Source: an uncultured Parafilimonas sp. (GTDB taxonomy: Bacteria > Bacteroidota > Bacteroidia > Chitinophagales > Chitinophagaceae). Taken from it: a stretch of DNA of 56,853 nucleotides. Where the stretch lies: assembly GCA_937892395.1 (NCBI GenBank), contig CALAGJ010000183.1, positions 1 to 56,853 of the forward strand, read 5' to 3'. How positions within the stretch are numbered: position 1 is the first letter of the stretch; each line of letters starts with the position of its first letter. Positions 8,535 through 16,763 of the stretch are shown piece after piece. The translations under genes and the position numbers were made by a program. A model generated the notes under the pieces. It was not told where the DNA came from and did no database searches. It was given only the letters and a program-made list of their open reading frames with translations.

Positions 8535-9068
8535 TTAGGCCGCATTTGTACGATATTTTCCCTTTCGGGGAAATATCATTTCAGTGATAAAAATTAGTAC
8601 CAAACTAAGTGCTGTGGTGGCAGATACCTTGCCAATAAAAAATAGGAAATCACCAAAACGCATCCATTCTATAAATACCAATAGACTATTGTGCAGAAAT
8701 GCGAGTATCAGAATATAAATGCCGTATGGTGCCCAGCCCAAACTCTTGATGGAAGGCTCTGCATAGCTCAATTCAGTAGATTCTTGAGGTAGCAAAATGC
8801 TGATTAAAAAAGGTCGTATATATGCAATAAGTACACAGCATGCAGCATGCAACCCTGGCGTACCACTTAAATAATCATAACATAGTCCATATATAAATGC
8901 CAGAATGAGTAAACCCGGTCTGGGCAAATTAAATGGTAGCCATAGAATAAAGAGAAAATATAAGTAGGGTTTTATAAATTGATGCAGTGCAGGTACTTTA
9001 TTCAGAATAAATGCCTGTAGCAGTAAGAATACTGCAAAACGAATAATATTTTTAAGCAGGCTACTCAT
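8535..9068 (-). CDS. mreD: Rod shape-determining protein MreD
   Basis: This 177-residue integral membrane protein has about five predicted helices, such as IIRFAVFLLLQAFIL, YLYFLFILWLPFNL and LLILAFIYGLCYDYLSG. It lies at the MreD position of the mreBCD operon. MreD is the inner-membrane part of the elongasome that couples MreB filaments to periplasmic wall synthesis. Sequence conservation in MreD is low, so gene context carries much of the call. Its ATG overlaps the mreC stop by one base (TAATG), suggesting translational coupling. The usual next genes mrdA/pbp2 and rodA are not present: mreD is followed by the convergent dcd gene. A strong inverted repeat sits inside its last codons (8552-8577). 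Confidence 0.88.
   Translation of the reverse strand: MSSLLKNIIRFAVFLLLQAFILNKVPALHQFIKPYLYFLFILWLPFNLPRPGLLILAFIYGLCYDYLSGTPGLHAACCVLIAYIRPFLISILLPQESTELSYAEPSIKSLGWAPYGIYILILAFLHNSLLVFIEWMRFGDFLFFIGKVSATTALSLVLIFITEMIFPRKGKYRTNAA
8552..8577. terminator. Hairpin in the 3' end of mreD, candidate terminator for dcd
   Basis: GATATTTTCCC (8552-8562) pairs with GGGGAAATATC (8567-8577) with one mismatch around a TTTC loop. The hairpin lies 40 nt past the dcd stop on the + strand and inside the last codons of mreD on the - strand, so one element could end dcd transcripts while being translated as part of mreD. It is followed by ATTT rather than a long T-run, so termination strength is uncertain. 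Confidence 0.4.
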
Positions 9069-9916
9069 TAGTTTTTTGGAGTTTGTGATTCTACAGCCTG
9101 CTGCTCTGCCAGTAAGCGATTTTCAACCAAGTAAGCATATTGCACATTCAAAAAATTTGTACCTGTTTTTACTTTTAGTTTAAAATAACTACTGGCTGCA
9201 TCCGCTTCTACTTTTTCAATCGTACCCACCATACTACCAGCTGGAAAATCGCCGGAGTATGTACTGGTTAGTACTGTATCCCCTTTTTGTACTTTCACAC
9301 TTTTGGGGATTCCTTCTAAGGTTATGTATCGAGGGTCTTTCCCATCCCAACTGATAGTGCCGGTAAGTAGTCCTTTCTTAAGCATACCACTGGGCTTATA
9401 GCTACGGCTTAAAATACTCATTACCCTACAGTAATTATCACTTACCACTACCACTTTTCCCATTATTCCCGAAGGGCTTATAACACCCATGTCTTTTCTT
9501 ACACCCTGCTTGCTGCCGCGGTATAAAGTGATAAAATTATTTTCTTGAGTTACAGAATTATTAACCACTTTGGCTGGAAGGTATTGAAAACGTCTAATCA
9601 TTCGGAGGGTATCGGCTCTAAGTGTATCTCTGTGTTGTAAATATCCGGTATCTGGGTTATCAAAGCTGGACAAAAGATTATTGCGCAGCGCCGCATTTTC
9701 TGCCACTAATTTTTCATTCGTAGCTTTTAATTCAAAGTAATATTCTACACTGTTGTATTGCTTGCCTAAGCTACCTGTTATTTCATTTGCCTTGCTATAA
9801 AAAACCGCTTGATATGTTTTGTTATAATTTGACAAGATGACAAGGCAGCTTATCATTAAAACTAAAAACAAAAACAGATTGAAAAACTGGCGTATAAACA
9901 GAATAATATTTTTCAT
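9068..9916 (-). CDS. mreC: Rod shape-determining protein MreC
   Basis: This 282-residue bitopic protein has one N-terminal membrane helix (FFNLFLFLVLMISCLVIL) and a short coiled coil (about residues 60-85, VEYYFELKATNEKLVAENAALR). The rest is the beta-rich periplasmic MreC domain, with blocks VVNNSVTQENNFITLYRGSKQGV, GVISPSGIMGKVVVVSDNYCRVMSI and GDTVLTSTYSGDFPAGSMVGTI. MreC links MreB and MreD to the class B penicillin-binding protein and activates it during cell elongation. The gene lies 28 bp after mreB and overlaps mreD by one base, so the three form one operon. Length is normal. Nothing looks damaged. Confidence 0.94.
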   Translation of the reverse strand: MKNIILFIRQFFNLFLFLVLMISCLVILSNYNKTYQAVFYSKANEITGSLGKQYNSVEYYFELKATNEKLVAENAALRNNLLSSFDNPDTGYLQHRDTLRADTLRMIRRFQYLPAKVVNNSVTQENNFITLYRGSKQGVRKDMGVISPSGIMGKVVVVSDNYCRVMSILSRSYKPSGMLKKGLLTGTISWDGKDPRYITLEGIPKSVKVQKGDTVLTSTYSGDFPAGSMVGTIEKVEADAASSYFKLKVKTGTNFLNVQYAYLVENRLLAEQQAVESQTPKN

Positions 9917-9944
9917 GCTTTACCTAAGTTTTCCTTCCTGTTTA

Positions 9945-10970
9945 TTAGCGCATTATAAAAGGGTAACGCTGATAATTTTGCAGGGCAAGACCTGTGCCAC
10001 GTACTACACTTTTCAGAGGATCATCAGCTATATGTACCGGAAGTTTTATTTTTTGGCTAAGTCTTTTATCCAAACCCCGGAGCAATGCACCACCACCGGT
10101 AAGGTACAAACCACGGCGATAAATATCTGCCGCTAATTCCGGAGGTGTAGTTTCCAAAGCTTTTAGTACTGCTTCTTCAATTTTGAAAACAGATTTATCC
10201 AAAGCTTCGGCCACCTCTGTATAGCTTACCATAATTTGCTTGGGTATGCCTGTTACTAAGTCGCGGCCATTTACGGGTATATCATCCGGCGGGTTATCTA
10301 AATCTTTCATGGCTGCACCCACTTGAATTTTTATTTGCTCAGCAGTGCGTTCTCCAATCAATAGACTATGATAGCGGCGGAGAGACTCCATGATATCTGC
10401 AGTAAATTCATCACCGGCTATACGAATACTTTGGTCGCATACAATACCTGCCAGTGCTATAACAGTTATGCCAGTGGTACCACCGCCAATGTCTATAATC
10501 ATATTGCCCACAGGTTCTTCCACATCTATACCAATACCCAAGGCGGCTGCCATAGGCTCATGTAGTAAATAAACCTCAGTGGCACCTGCTTGCTCCGCAC
10601 TGTCTCTTACCGCTCTTTTTTCTACTTCTGTTATGGAAGATGGTATGCAAATCATCATTCTCCAGCGTGGAGGAAAAAGCGGTTTTTTGGGATAGATCAT
10701 TTTAATCATTTCCCTTATCATCAATTCAGCTGCATTAAAGTCTGCAATTACCCCATCTTTCAATGGCCTAACTGTGCGTATGCTTTCGTGTGTTTTTTCG
10801 TGCATCATCAAAGCACGTTTGCCCACGGCTAAAACTTCTTTTGGATTATTTCTGTTTAATGCCACTATGGATGGTTCGTTTACAACTACTTCATCATCAT
10901 GGATTATTAGTGTATTGGCTGTGCCCAGGTCAATTGCTATTTCCTGGGTAAAAAAATTAAAAAGTCCCAT
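9945..10970 (-). CDS. mreB: Rod shape-determining actin homologue MreB
   Basis: This 341-residue actin-like ATPase forms membrane-bound filaments that direct lateral wall synthesis. The phosphate-1 motif is EIAIDLGTANTLI near the N terminus, the phosphate-2 motif is NMIIDIGGGTTGITVIAL, and the adenosine motif is GLYLTGGGALLRGLDKRL near the C terminus. The conserved RPLKDGVIADF and ICIPSSITEVEKRAV are also present. Length is standard. It is the first gene of mreB-mreC-mreD; the 168-bp gap before it should hold the operon promoter, but no clean TAnnTTTG element is visible on that strand. The call is certain. Confidence 0.97.
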   Translation of the reverse strand: MGLFNFFTQEIAIDLGTANTLIIHDDEVVVNEPSIVALNRNNPKEVLAVGKRALMMHEKTHESIRTVRPLKDGVIADFNAAELMIREMIKMIYPKKPLFPPRWRMMICIPSSITEVEKRAVRDSAEQAGATEVYLLHEPMAAALGIGIDVEEPVGNMIIDIGGGTTGITVIALAGIVCDQSIRIAGDEFTADIMESLRRYHSLLIGERTAEQIKIQVGAAMKDLDNPPDDIPVNGRDLVTGIPKQIMVSYTEVAEALDKSVFKIEEAVLKALETTPPELAADIYRRGLYLTGGGALLRGLDKRLSQKIKLPVHIADDPLKSVVRGTGLALQNYQRYPFIMR

Positions 10971-11138
10971 TATATCAAAGATTCCTTTATATTATTGAAT
11001 TGCACGCAAAAGTGTATGAATTAATCCGATAAACAAAGCGGAAATTCATTCATTTTAATACAATGTGTACAATATTTAACTTTTTGTTCATTTTGCTGAT
11101 AACATGTGCAAAACACAAACCCAAAATGAGATTCCATA

Positions 11139-11903
11139 CTATCCTTTCTTCATTTGCTTGGCACCTGCTTCAAATACTGCCTTAAATGTAGGAGCATGAA
11201 ATGCTAACAATGGTCTTGCATTTGCCAAATTCAGTTTTTCTAAGGTATTACATAAAGTATGATTGCTATTGCCTAATCTTAGCTGTAGCCTCGGCCTTAT
11301 ATATACCTTACATTCATGCTCTACATGCACAGGCGTAATCCAAGGAATGTCATTTTTAAAAGTAAGGGTAAGCATATCAGGGGTTTTCAAAGCAATGCCA
11401 TATTCCATTTTACCTTTTATACTACAAATCAAATCACTCGATTCATCTTTAAGTTCAAAAGCATAATCATCCGCATTTGGCTTTGCTGTTATCTGTAGTA
11501 TTTCTTTTGGAAAGCCCCAAATTTCTCTGCCTGCTGCCCTACTCAGCGCTGATGTTACATATATTTGAGGTACATACTGCAATACTTTTCTGTTTTTCAA
11601 ACTACTCAGTAGATTGAGCCAAAGTAGCGGAGATTGTTTTTCCCCTTCGGGAATGCAGGGTACAGATAGAATCATTTCATTATAAGCTCCTAAATCTGAA
11701 TCTGTGTATTCAATAAATCCTATAGCAATGTAATGCTTATGCCCCATTTTGAGTGCAGGAATACATTGGGTATTTTTAAGCAATTCATTTATGATATCAC
11801 AAGGTGATTCAAACAAAGCGGCCATATAGTTCAGTTTTCTAAATGAGCAAGGCAAGGGCACCGGGCCTGCAGAAGTTTGAATGAGTGGGGGAGTGGATGG
11901 CAT
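11139..11903 (-). CDS. Acetoacetate decarboxylase family protein with altered active site
   Basis: This 254-residue protein belongs to the acetoacetate decarboxylase (ADC) superfamily. The core motif SRAAGREIWGFPKEI corresponds to VGRELSAYPKK of Clostridium ADC, whose Lys115 forms the Schiff base and whose Lys116 lowers its pKa. Here Lys133 is kept, but the following residue is Glu134. YNEMILSVPC upstream matches the ADC segment around the conserved Glu. Without the second lysine, decarboxylation of acetoacetate is doubtful. Other ADC-like enzymes catalyse aldol or dehydratase chemistry through the single lysine. It is cytoplasmic and monocistronic, and lies upstream of nothing related. Superfamily is firm; reaction is unknown. 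Confidence 0.82.
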   Translation of the reverse strand: MPSTPPLIQTSAGPVPLPCSFRKLNYMAALFESPCDIINELLKNTQCIPALKMGHKHYIAIGFIEYTDSDLGAYNEMILSVPCIPEGEKQSPLLWLNLLSSLKNRKVLQYVPQIYVTSALSRAAGREIWGFPKEILQITAKPNADDYAFELKDESSDLICSIKGKMEYGIALKTPDMLTLTFKNDIPWITPVHVEHECKVYIRPRLQLRLGNSNHTLCNTLEKLNLANARPLLAFHAPTFKAVFEAGAKQMKKG

Positions 11904-12004
11904 CTTTTAAAGCATGAAAATTAGTGATAACATTTTGATATCTGTTGTTTTGTTTGTAACCAAATATTGCATGGATATTCTTTACAAAGAAAAAAAAATT
12001 TTTA

Positions 12005-12013
12005 CCCTTCGGG
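12005..12013. repeat. CCCTTCGGG palindrome (intergenic copy)
   Basis: CCCTTCGGG lies in the 216-bp gap between the ADC-like gene and the T9SS cargo gene, preceded by a long A/T run. It is the same element as at 4996-5004 read on the other strand. No other structure is obvious in this gap. Confidence 0.45.
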
Positions 12014-12119
12014 CAATGTTGAAGTACTATTATATGATTTTACATACTCATCTTCAATTGGTTTGCCACATTTTTTTTACTACACATTCTTATTTGTGTA
12101 AACAAATTAGTGATAGTAC

Positions 12120-14507
12120 TTAATGTTGTACAAGTAGTTTTGTATTTGAATAACTTCCATCAGTGTAAGATACGTGAATCATATAAACGCCGTTTGCCAA
12201 ATCATCAACAGCAAATTTGATAAAATTATTGTGACAAGTTATCGATTTTTTAGGAACATTTATAACATCAATGAGAAGTATTTCTTTTATCAATTTATTC
12301 TCAGGAGCTTTTATGGAACAAAAATTACCCGCCGGGTTTGGTGATACAGTAAGTGGAATGCTATCGATTAAAATTTGTGATGTAACTGATGTTTTTTTAG
12401 AAAATATTTTCTCAAATTCTACCAATGCAAAAAGCACATTTTGGGTACCTGCATTTTGTATAAAAAAATCAGACTGATAGGGGCCTTCATTATTAAAAAC
12501 AGCATCGCATGGAATGAGAAAACTTTTTGTAATCCAGTTAAAGGTATTGTTGCATTTTACTAAACCAAGTCGTTTTATATATTTTTTTCCTATTTGATTT
12601 ATTGCTTGATATTTTATTGCAAAACTTCCTGTATTTGCATCGCTATAAGTAATATGTATCATGCCACTATAACCGCTATCTGAGTATCCATTTTGTATGC
12701 ATTTGGGCTGGGTAGAAATATAGCTATCATCAAGATTAAATAGCAAGGCATTCTTCTTGTTGTTTACATCAAATCCTCGGGCAAATCTGCCAAATAATTG
12801 GTTGTTGAAATTTGAGTCATCCAAATTGGTATCTGTATAATATTGGCTCCAGTAGCCTTGCGAACTTGTGTTTAAGGAATCTGTTCCTAATTTATTTTTG
12901 ATGGGTATTTGATATAAAAAACGCTCATAGTTTCCGGGCATTGTGTACCAGCCTACATCATTTACATCAAGTGCTGAATTGCGCTGCCTGATGGGTTTTC
13001 CCTGTGCAGCAGGAGCATCATTTTGTTGTGCACCAAACGATGACATAGCAGTTTGCAGGGCCAATGTTCTTCTACTGCCACAGTTTAAATTCAAGCTATC
13101 ATTGTTAGGAATATTTCTATTTATTTTTTTGTAAGCTGAAGTAGGTACACAGGAATCAGCATCATTAAATGTTTCTTTCGGAAACCGTACAAAATTTCCA
13201 GCATCAAGCCCATCACGCAAAGCTGAAAAAGCATAAACTGCATCTGGGGCATGCCTTATGCTGTGTCTATTTACAAACTCCGTTACTTTGAGGATAGCTG
13301 GTTTCATATAATTGTCAGCAATGCTTATATCTAGAGGATCTACAATGCTATCATTTTCAAACAATACGTCATAGCCCATCATCCACATATCCAAACCAGT
13401 AGCTAAAGTATAGGCACCCAATGCAAAAATATTATTTGAGCTGGTGCCATTTTTTATGTTGATATTATGAATATCACATTCATCTCTTGTTAAAATAGGG
13501 CTACCTCCGGGAGCAAATGCCTGCTGTTGATTCATGCTTTGAAAAGCATTGTTAAATAGCACCTCATAATTGAGCTGATAGTAATGTCCTTTACCATTAG
13601 ATTTTTTCCATGCATTTGTAAGACTATCATTTGAAAAAGAAAATAATCTATCTTTTTCTATAAATTCATCTATTGAATTAAATACTACACCACTATCGAG
13701 ATCTGCAGATGTAAAACTATTTGCATCAGCATTATTTACAAGTAAATGAATATTGGGCAAACTGGCTTTATTATTTTGAATTATTGTATCAGTAAACTTC
13801 CATGCCGGCCGCACTACATCCTTAAACCATTCTTCTTCCTGTATATAGCAGTATCCTTCTTGATTGTCGAATGGTTTGCCATTTTGTGGTTCAAGATCGC
13901 CGGTACTACCTTGACAGCTTTGGTAAAATGCAATAAGTGGTCTATAGTCCAGATCTATGCCATCATCACCATCGCTATCCGGCCCGGCATTGATATGATT
14001 TATCACACTGTCCGTCATTGCCTTCCAAAATTGTAGGTATGTAGGATTGTAGTAGTCAGGATAGGTTTTTACAATTTTTTCCTGACAAGCATTTTCACCG
14101 GTGGTTTTGCATGTGCCAATATTATAAGGACTGCTATACAACCAATCCGGAGCATCCATGCCAGTCCAAACTAAAATACCAATCCACAAATTTCTTTTTG
14201 CTGCTTCAAGTAATATGCTGTCTAACCAATTCCAATTAAACCCACCAGATAAATAAAAAGTACTGCTACTGTCTGTGGGCGCAGCCGGTTGAATTTTCTT
14301 CCACGCAAAATCAAACATGATTCCTCTAATCCCCGGATAGTCCAATAGTCTGTTGTCAGGCATCTTTCTACAAGAGGTATCTTTCCTTCCCAATTCGGTT
14401 ACCTGATAGACCCATACTCCATTAAATCTACTGGCATTTTGGGCTACTGCATCATGAATTGTCGTGAAAATAATAAAGAAGAAAATTTGTACTATGACTT
14501 TTTTCAA
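12120..14507 (-). CDS. Large secreted T9SS cargo protein with glycosidase-like N-terminal region
   Basis: This 795-residue secreted protein begins with a signal peptide ending HDAVAQ (about residue 23). The first part reads like a TIM-barrel glycosidase: GIMFDFAWKKIQP, then FNWNWLDSILLEAAKRNLWIGILVWTG and APDWLY, the pattern seen in GH5/GH42-type enzymes. The acidic catalytic residues cannot be placed with confidence. The last about 75 residues are a type IX secretion sorting domain, with LTVSPNPAGNF, a central EILLIDV strand and GVYMIHVSYTDGS...TKLLVQ. The product is therefore exported across the outer membrane and released or anchored. The only start compatible with the frame is TTG at 14507, because a stop codon lies five codons upstream and no ATG is available near the signal peptide. 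The substrate is not recognisable. It lies downstream of the phosphorylase gene on the same strand. Confidence 0.75.
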   Translation of the reverse strand: MKKVIVQIFFFIIFTTIHDAVAQNASRFNGVWVYQVTELGRKDTSCRKMPDNRLLDYPGIRGIMFDFAWKKIQPAAPTDSSSTFYLSGGFNWNWLDSILLEAAKRNLWIGILVWTGMDAPDWLYSSPYNIGTCKTTGENACQEKIVKTYPDYYNPTYLQFWKAMTDSVINHINAGPDSDGDDGIDLDYRPLIAFYQSCQGSTGDLEPQNGKPFDNQEGYCYIQEEEWFKDVVRPAWKFTDTIIQNNKASLPNIHLLVNNADANSFTSADLDSGVVFNSIDEFIEKDRLFSFSNDSLTNAWKKSNGKGHYYQLNYEVLFNNAFQSMNQQQAFAPGGSPILTRDECDIHNINIKNGTSSNNIFALGAYTLATGLDMWMMGYDVLFENDSIVDPLDISIADNYMKPAILKVTEFVNRHSIRHAPDAVYAFSALRDGLDAGNFVRFPKETFNDADSCVPTSAYKKINRNIPNNDSLNLNCGSRRTLALQTAMSSFGAQQNDAPAAQGKPIRQRNSALDVNDVGWYTMPGNYERFLYQIPIKNKLGTDSLNTSSQGYWSQYYTDTNLDDSNFNNQLFGRFARGFDVNNKKNALLFNLDDSYISTQPKCIQNGYSDSGYSGMIHITYSDANTGSFAIKYQAINQIGKKYIKRLGLVKCNNTFNWITKSFLIPCDAVFNNEGPYQSDFFIQNAGTQNVLFALVEFEKIFSKKTSVTSQILIDSIPLTVSPNPAGNFCSIKAPENKLIKEILLIDVINVPKKSITCHNNFIKFAVDDLANGVYMIHVSYTDGSYSNTKLLVQH

Positions 14508-14676
14508 AATAGAAATTTTTTATCACAATTTAAACAACGTCTGGATAAATCACAAATCAGATTTTATTGTCCACTTAGTTACTGGCTTCAATAAATTATG
14601 TTATGCATCTATTTCAAATATACTAAACGAAAAAAGTAGCCCATACATAGACTACTTTTTTCGCATATTTATATTT

Positions 14677-16329
14677 TTATTTATACAATAATTCGTAGTA
14701 TTCATGTGCCATACGATTACTGTCAAACCTAAATCTTACGTCACGCATACCATTCTTTACAATCTGGCGCCAGGTATCTGGGCTGTTGTAATAAATTGGT
14801 AGGATTTGGCGGTTGAGAATATCATATAAAGAATTCAAATCATAATCATCTTGATCTTGAATCGTCATATTATTATAATCCGCTTTTGGTACTACAAACC
14901 CATTATTGCCTTGATTAATAAACTCTGGTATCCATCCATCATCTGTAGAAAAATTCACTGCTCCATTCATAGCGGCTGTCATACCACTTGTGCCGCTTGC
15001 TTCTCGGGGCACACGTGGATTATTCAACCAAATGTCAGCAGCTTGTTTTAATCTTTTACTCAATCCTAATTCATAACCAACTAATACTGCTACGTTATTG
15101 TAATTTTTACTCAGGTGCACCAGATTGTTGAATTGAGAAATGGCTGGATAGTCTAATGGATAAGGCTTTCCTGCCCAAATAATTTGTACGGGCATATTTG
15201 TATTGGATAGCAATGCATTAAAGCGTTGCATATCCTGTGTAAGAAAATCTGCTCTTTTGTATCCTGCAAACCGGCGGGCCCACACTATAGTGAGCACATT
15301 AGGATCAAATACTTTTCCTGTTTGATCAGCTACTATATCAAAGGCTCTTTTTTTAAGGTATTTTTTTCTATCATCAAAAGCATAGTCATTGCTGTCCTCC
15401 TGTGCTCTATACAATTGCTTGTCTGCCCAGTAACGCCAGTTTTGTGCATTTGTAATGGAAATGATTTGGCAGATACCCGAATATTTTTTCCACATATCCC
15501 TACTCACATGGCCATGCAATTGAGAAACGCCATTTGCAAGCTTTGCAAACCGTAAGGCCACAAGGGAATGATTAAATTCATCATCACTAATGCCGGTTAT
15601 TTGTCTTACTTCATCTACACCCATGCCACAGAAATAACTCATTTTATGGCATAAATGAATGTCGTGTTTTTCATTGCCGGCTTCTTCCGGTGTATGTGTG
15701 GTGAAAACAAGATGCTGGCGCAATTTTTCAACAGTTTTATATTTCTGTAATAAATAAAAAGCTGATGAAATGCCATGTGCCTCATTCAAATGATATAAAT
15801 CCGGATTGAAGCCTAATTCATCGATGAGTTTTGCGCCACCCACGCCAAGTAAAATAAACTGAGCTACTTTGGTACTGAGGTTTGCATCATATAGTCTGTG
15901 AGAAATGGTTTGGGATACATAATCATTTTCAGGCAAATCTGTACTCAATAAAAACAAGGGTGCAGTATTAAAAACGTCCGGACTTAAATAATATGCCTTT
16001 ACCCATACCGGATGCTCATGCACATTGATTTGAAATTTGATACCAGTATCTTGTAAAAAACTATAAATTTTTTCCATCCAAGATACATGCAATGTTTGAT
16101 CTTGATTGCGTGCTTGGTCGTAGTATCCGTATTTCCACAATATGCCCACACCAATCATATTCTGTCTTAATTCGTAAGCGCTGCGTAAATGTGAGCCCGA
16201 TAAAAATCCTAATCCGCCGCTATATATTTTTAGCGGTTGGTGAACAGCAAACTCCATTGAGAAGTATGCCACTTTTTTGGAGTAACGATCATCAACTTGA
16301 TAAGGAAGCGTGAAATTTCTAAAGTCCAT
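14677..16329 (-). CDS. glgP: Short alpha-glucan phosphorylase family protein lacking the PLP lysine
   Basis: This 550-residue protein belongs to the GT35 alpha-glucan phosphorylases of the short bacterial/archaeal type. VAYFSMEFAVHQPLKIYSGGLG at the N terminus, LNEAHGISSAFYL, VFTTHTPEEAGNEKHD and VWARRFAGYKRADFL are all recognisable. These enzymes normally release glucose 1-phosphate from glycogen or maltodextrin using pyridoxal phosphate. The PLP site in the family is EASGTSGMK; here it is EASGTSGMT with Thr451 (codon ACA) instead of Lys. All surrounding residues fit, so this is not misalignment. The N-terminal DUF3417 domain of longer relatives is absent. The enzyme may be inactive, regulatory, or use another chemistry. 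A 37-bp inverted repeat lies about 60 bp upstream. The family call is firm; activity is in doubt. Confidence 0.87.
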   Translation of the reverse strand: MDFRNFTLPYQVDDRYSKKVAYFSMEFAVHQPLKIYSGGLGFLSGSHLRSAYELRQNMIGVGILWKYGYYDQARNQDQTLHVSWMEKIYSFLQDTGIKFQINVHEHPVWVKAYYLSPDVFNTAPLFLLSTDLPENDYVSQTISHRLYDANLSTKVAQFILLGVGGAKLIDELGFNPDLYHLNEAHGISSAFYLLQKYKTVEKLRQHLVFTTHTPEEAGNEKHDIHLCHKMSYFCGMGVDEVRQITGISDDEFNHSLVALRFAKLANGVSQLHGHVSRDMWKKYSGICQIISITNAQNWRYWADKQLYRAQEDSNDYAFDDRKKYLKKRAFDIVADQTGKVFDPNVLTIVWARRFAGYKRADFLTQDMQRFNALLSNTNMPVQIIWAGKPYPLDYPAISQFNNLVHLSKNYNNVAVLVGYELGLSKRLKQAADIWLNNPRVPREASGTSGMTAAMNGAVNFSTDDGWIPEFINQGNNGFVVPKADYNNMTIQDQDDYDLNSLYDILNRQILPIYYNSPDTWRQIVKNGMRDVRFRFDSNRMAHEYYELLYK

Positions 16330-16391
16330 AATGATATTTCGATTTTTCTTTTGTGCCTTTTTTTAGGGGCCGCAAAATAGGGGAATTAAAT

Positions 16392-16428
16392 TATAATGTA
16401 AACTATACACAATTGTATTTACATTATA
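16392..16428. promoter_or_regulatory. 37-bp inverted repeat upstream of the phosphorylase gene
   Basis: TATAATGTAAA (16392-16402) is the exact reverse complement of TTTACATTATA (16418-16428). The 15-nt spacer contains a second palindrome, ACAATTGT (16409-16416). The symmetry of 11-bp arms around an 8-bp core looks like a binding site for a dimeric or tetrameric regulator. The element starts 63 bp from the phosphorylase start codon. No T-run follows, arguing against a terminator. The cognate regulator is unknown. Confidence 0.5.
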
Positions 16429-16697
16429 GTAGCTTACTGATATCTGTATGACATATTATAGCAGACACAATTTTTAAATCAGGCGTATTAGATACAGGAC
16501 ATTGAATTTATTGTGATAGATGTTTATGAGATTCCAAATTATACAACTTTTTTCTTGTCAATATTATTTTGTTGTTGAATGAAACTCATCTCTTTTCCAC
16601 ATTCGCAATAATTAATATTTACTTTGATTCTCAAAAGAAATGTAGCATCAATTTATTGCTTCGTTTCACTCGCAATGTGTGGCCGTGCTTACACATT

Positions 16698-16708
16698 CCC
16701 CGAAGGGG
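16698..16708. repeat. CCCCGAAGGGG palindrome (intergenic copy)
   Basis: CCCC and GGGG pair around GAA, giving the longest stem of this small repeat class in the window. The flanks ATT and TAAAATAT resemble those of the copy at 4996-5004. It lies about 55 bp beyond the stop of the helicase gene, on its downstream side. Confidence 0.5.
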
Positions 16709-16763
16709 TAAAATATATCAACACTACTTTATGCAATTAAACATTTCATGAAGTATAATTAAA

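Larger units (their letters stand above)
16330..16763. other. 434-bp intergenic region upstream of the phosphorylase gene
   Basis: No convincing gene is seen. The region holds a long inverted repeat at 16392-16428 and a CCCCGAAGGGG palindrome at 16698-16708, both listed separately. The rest is AT-rich without long frames. It must carry the promoter of the phosphorylase gene (starting at 16329 on the - strand) and the 3' end of the helicase gene transcript. Confidence 0.6.

Noticed and set aside
11914..12123. 69-codon frame in the gap before the T9SS cargo gene
   Set aside because: The translation has no domain, crosses the CCCTTCGGG palindrome and ends inside the neighbouring gene; it looks like chance.
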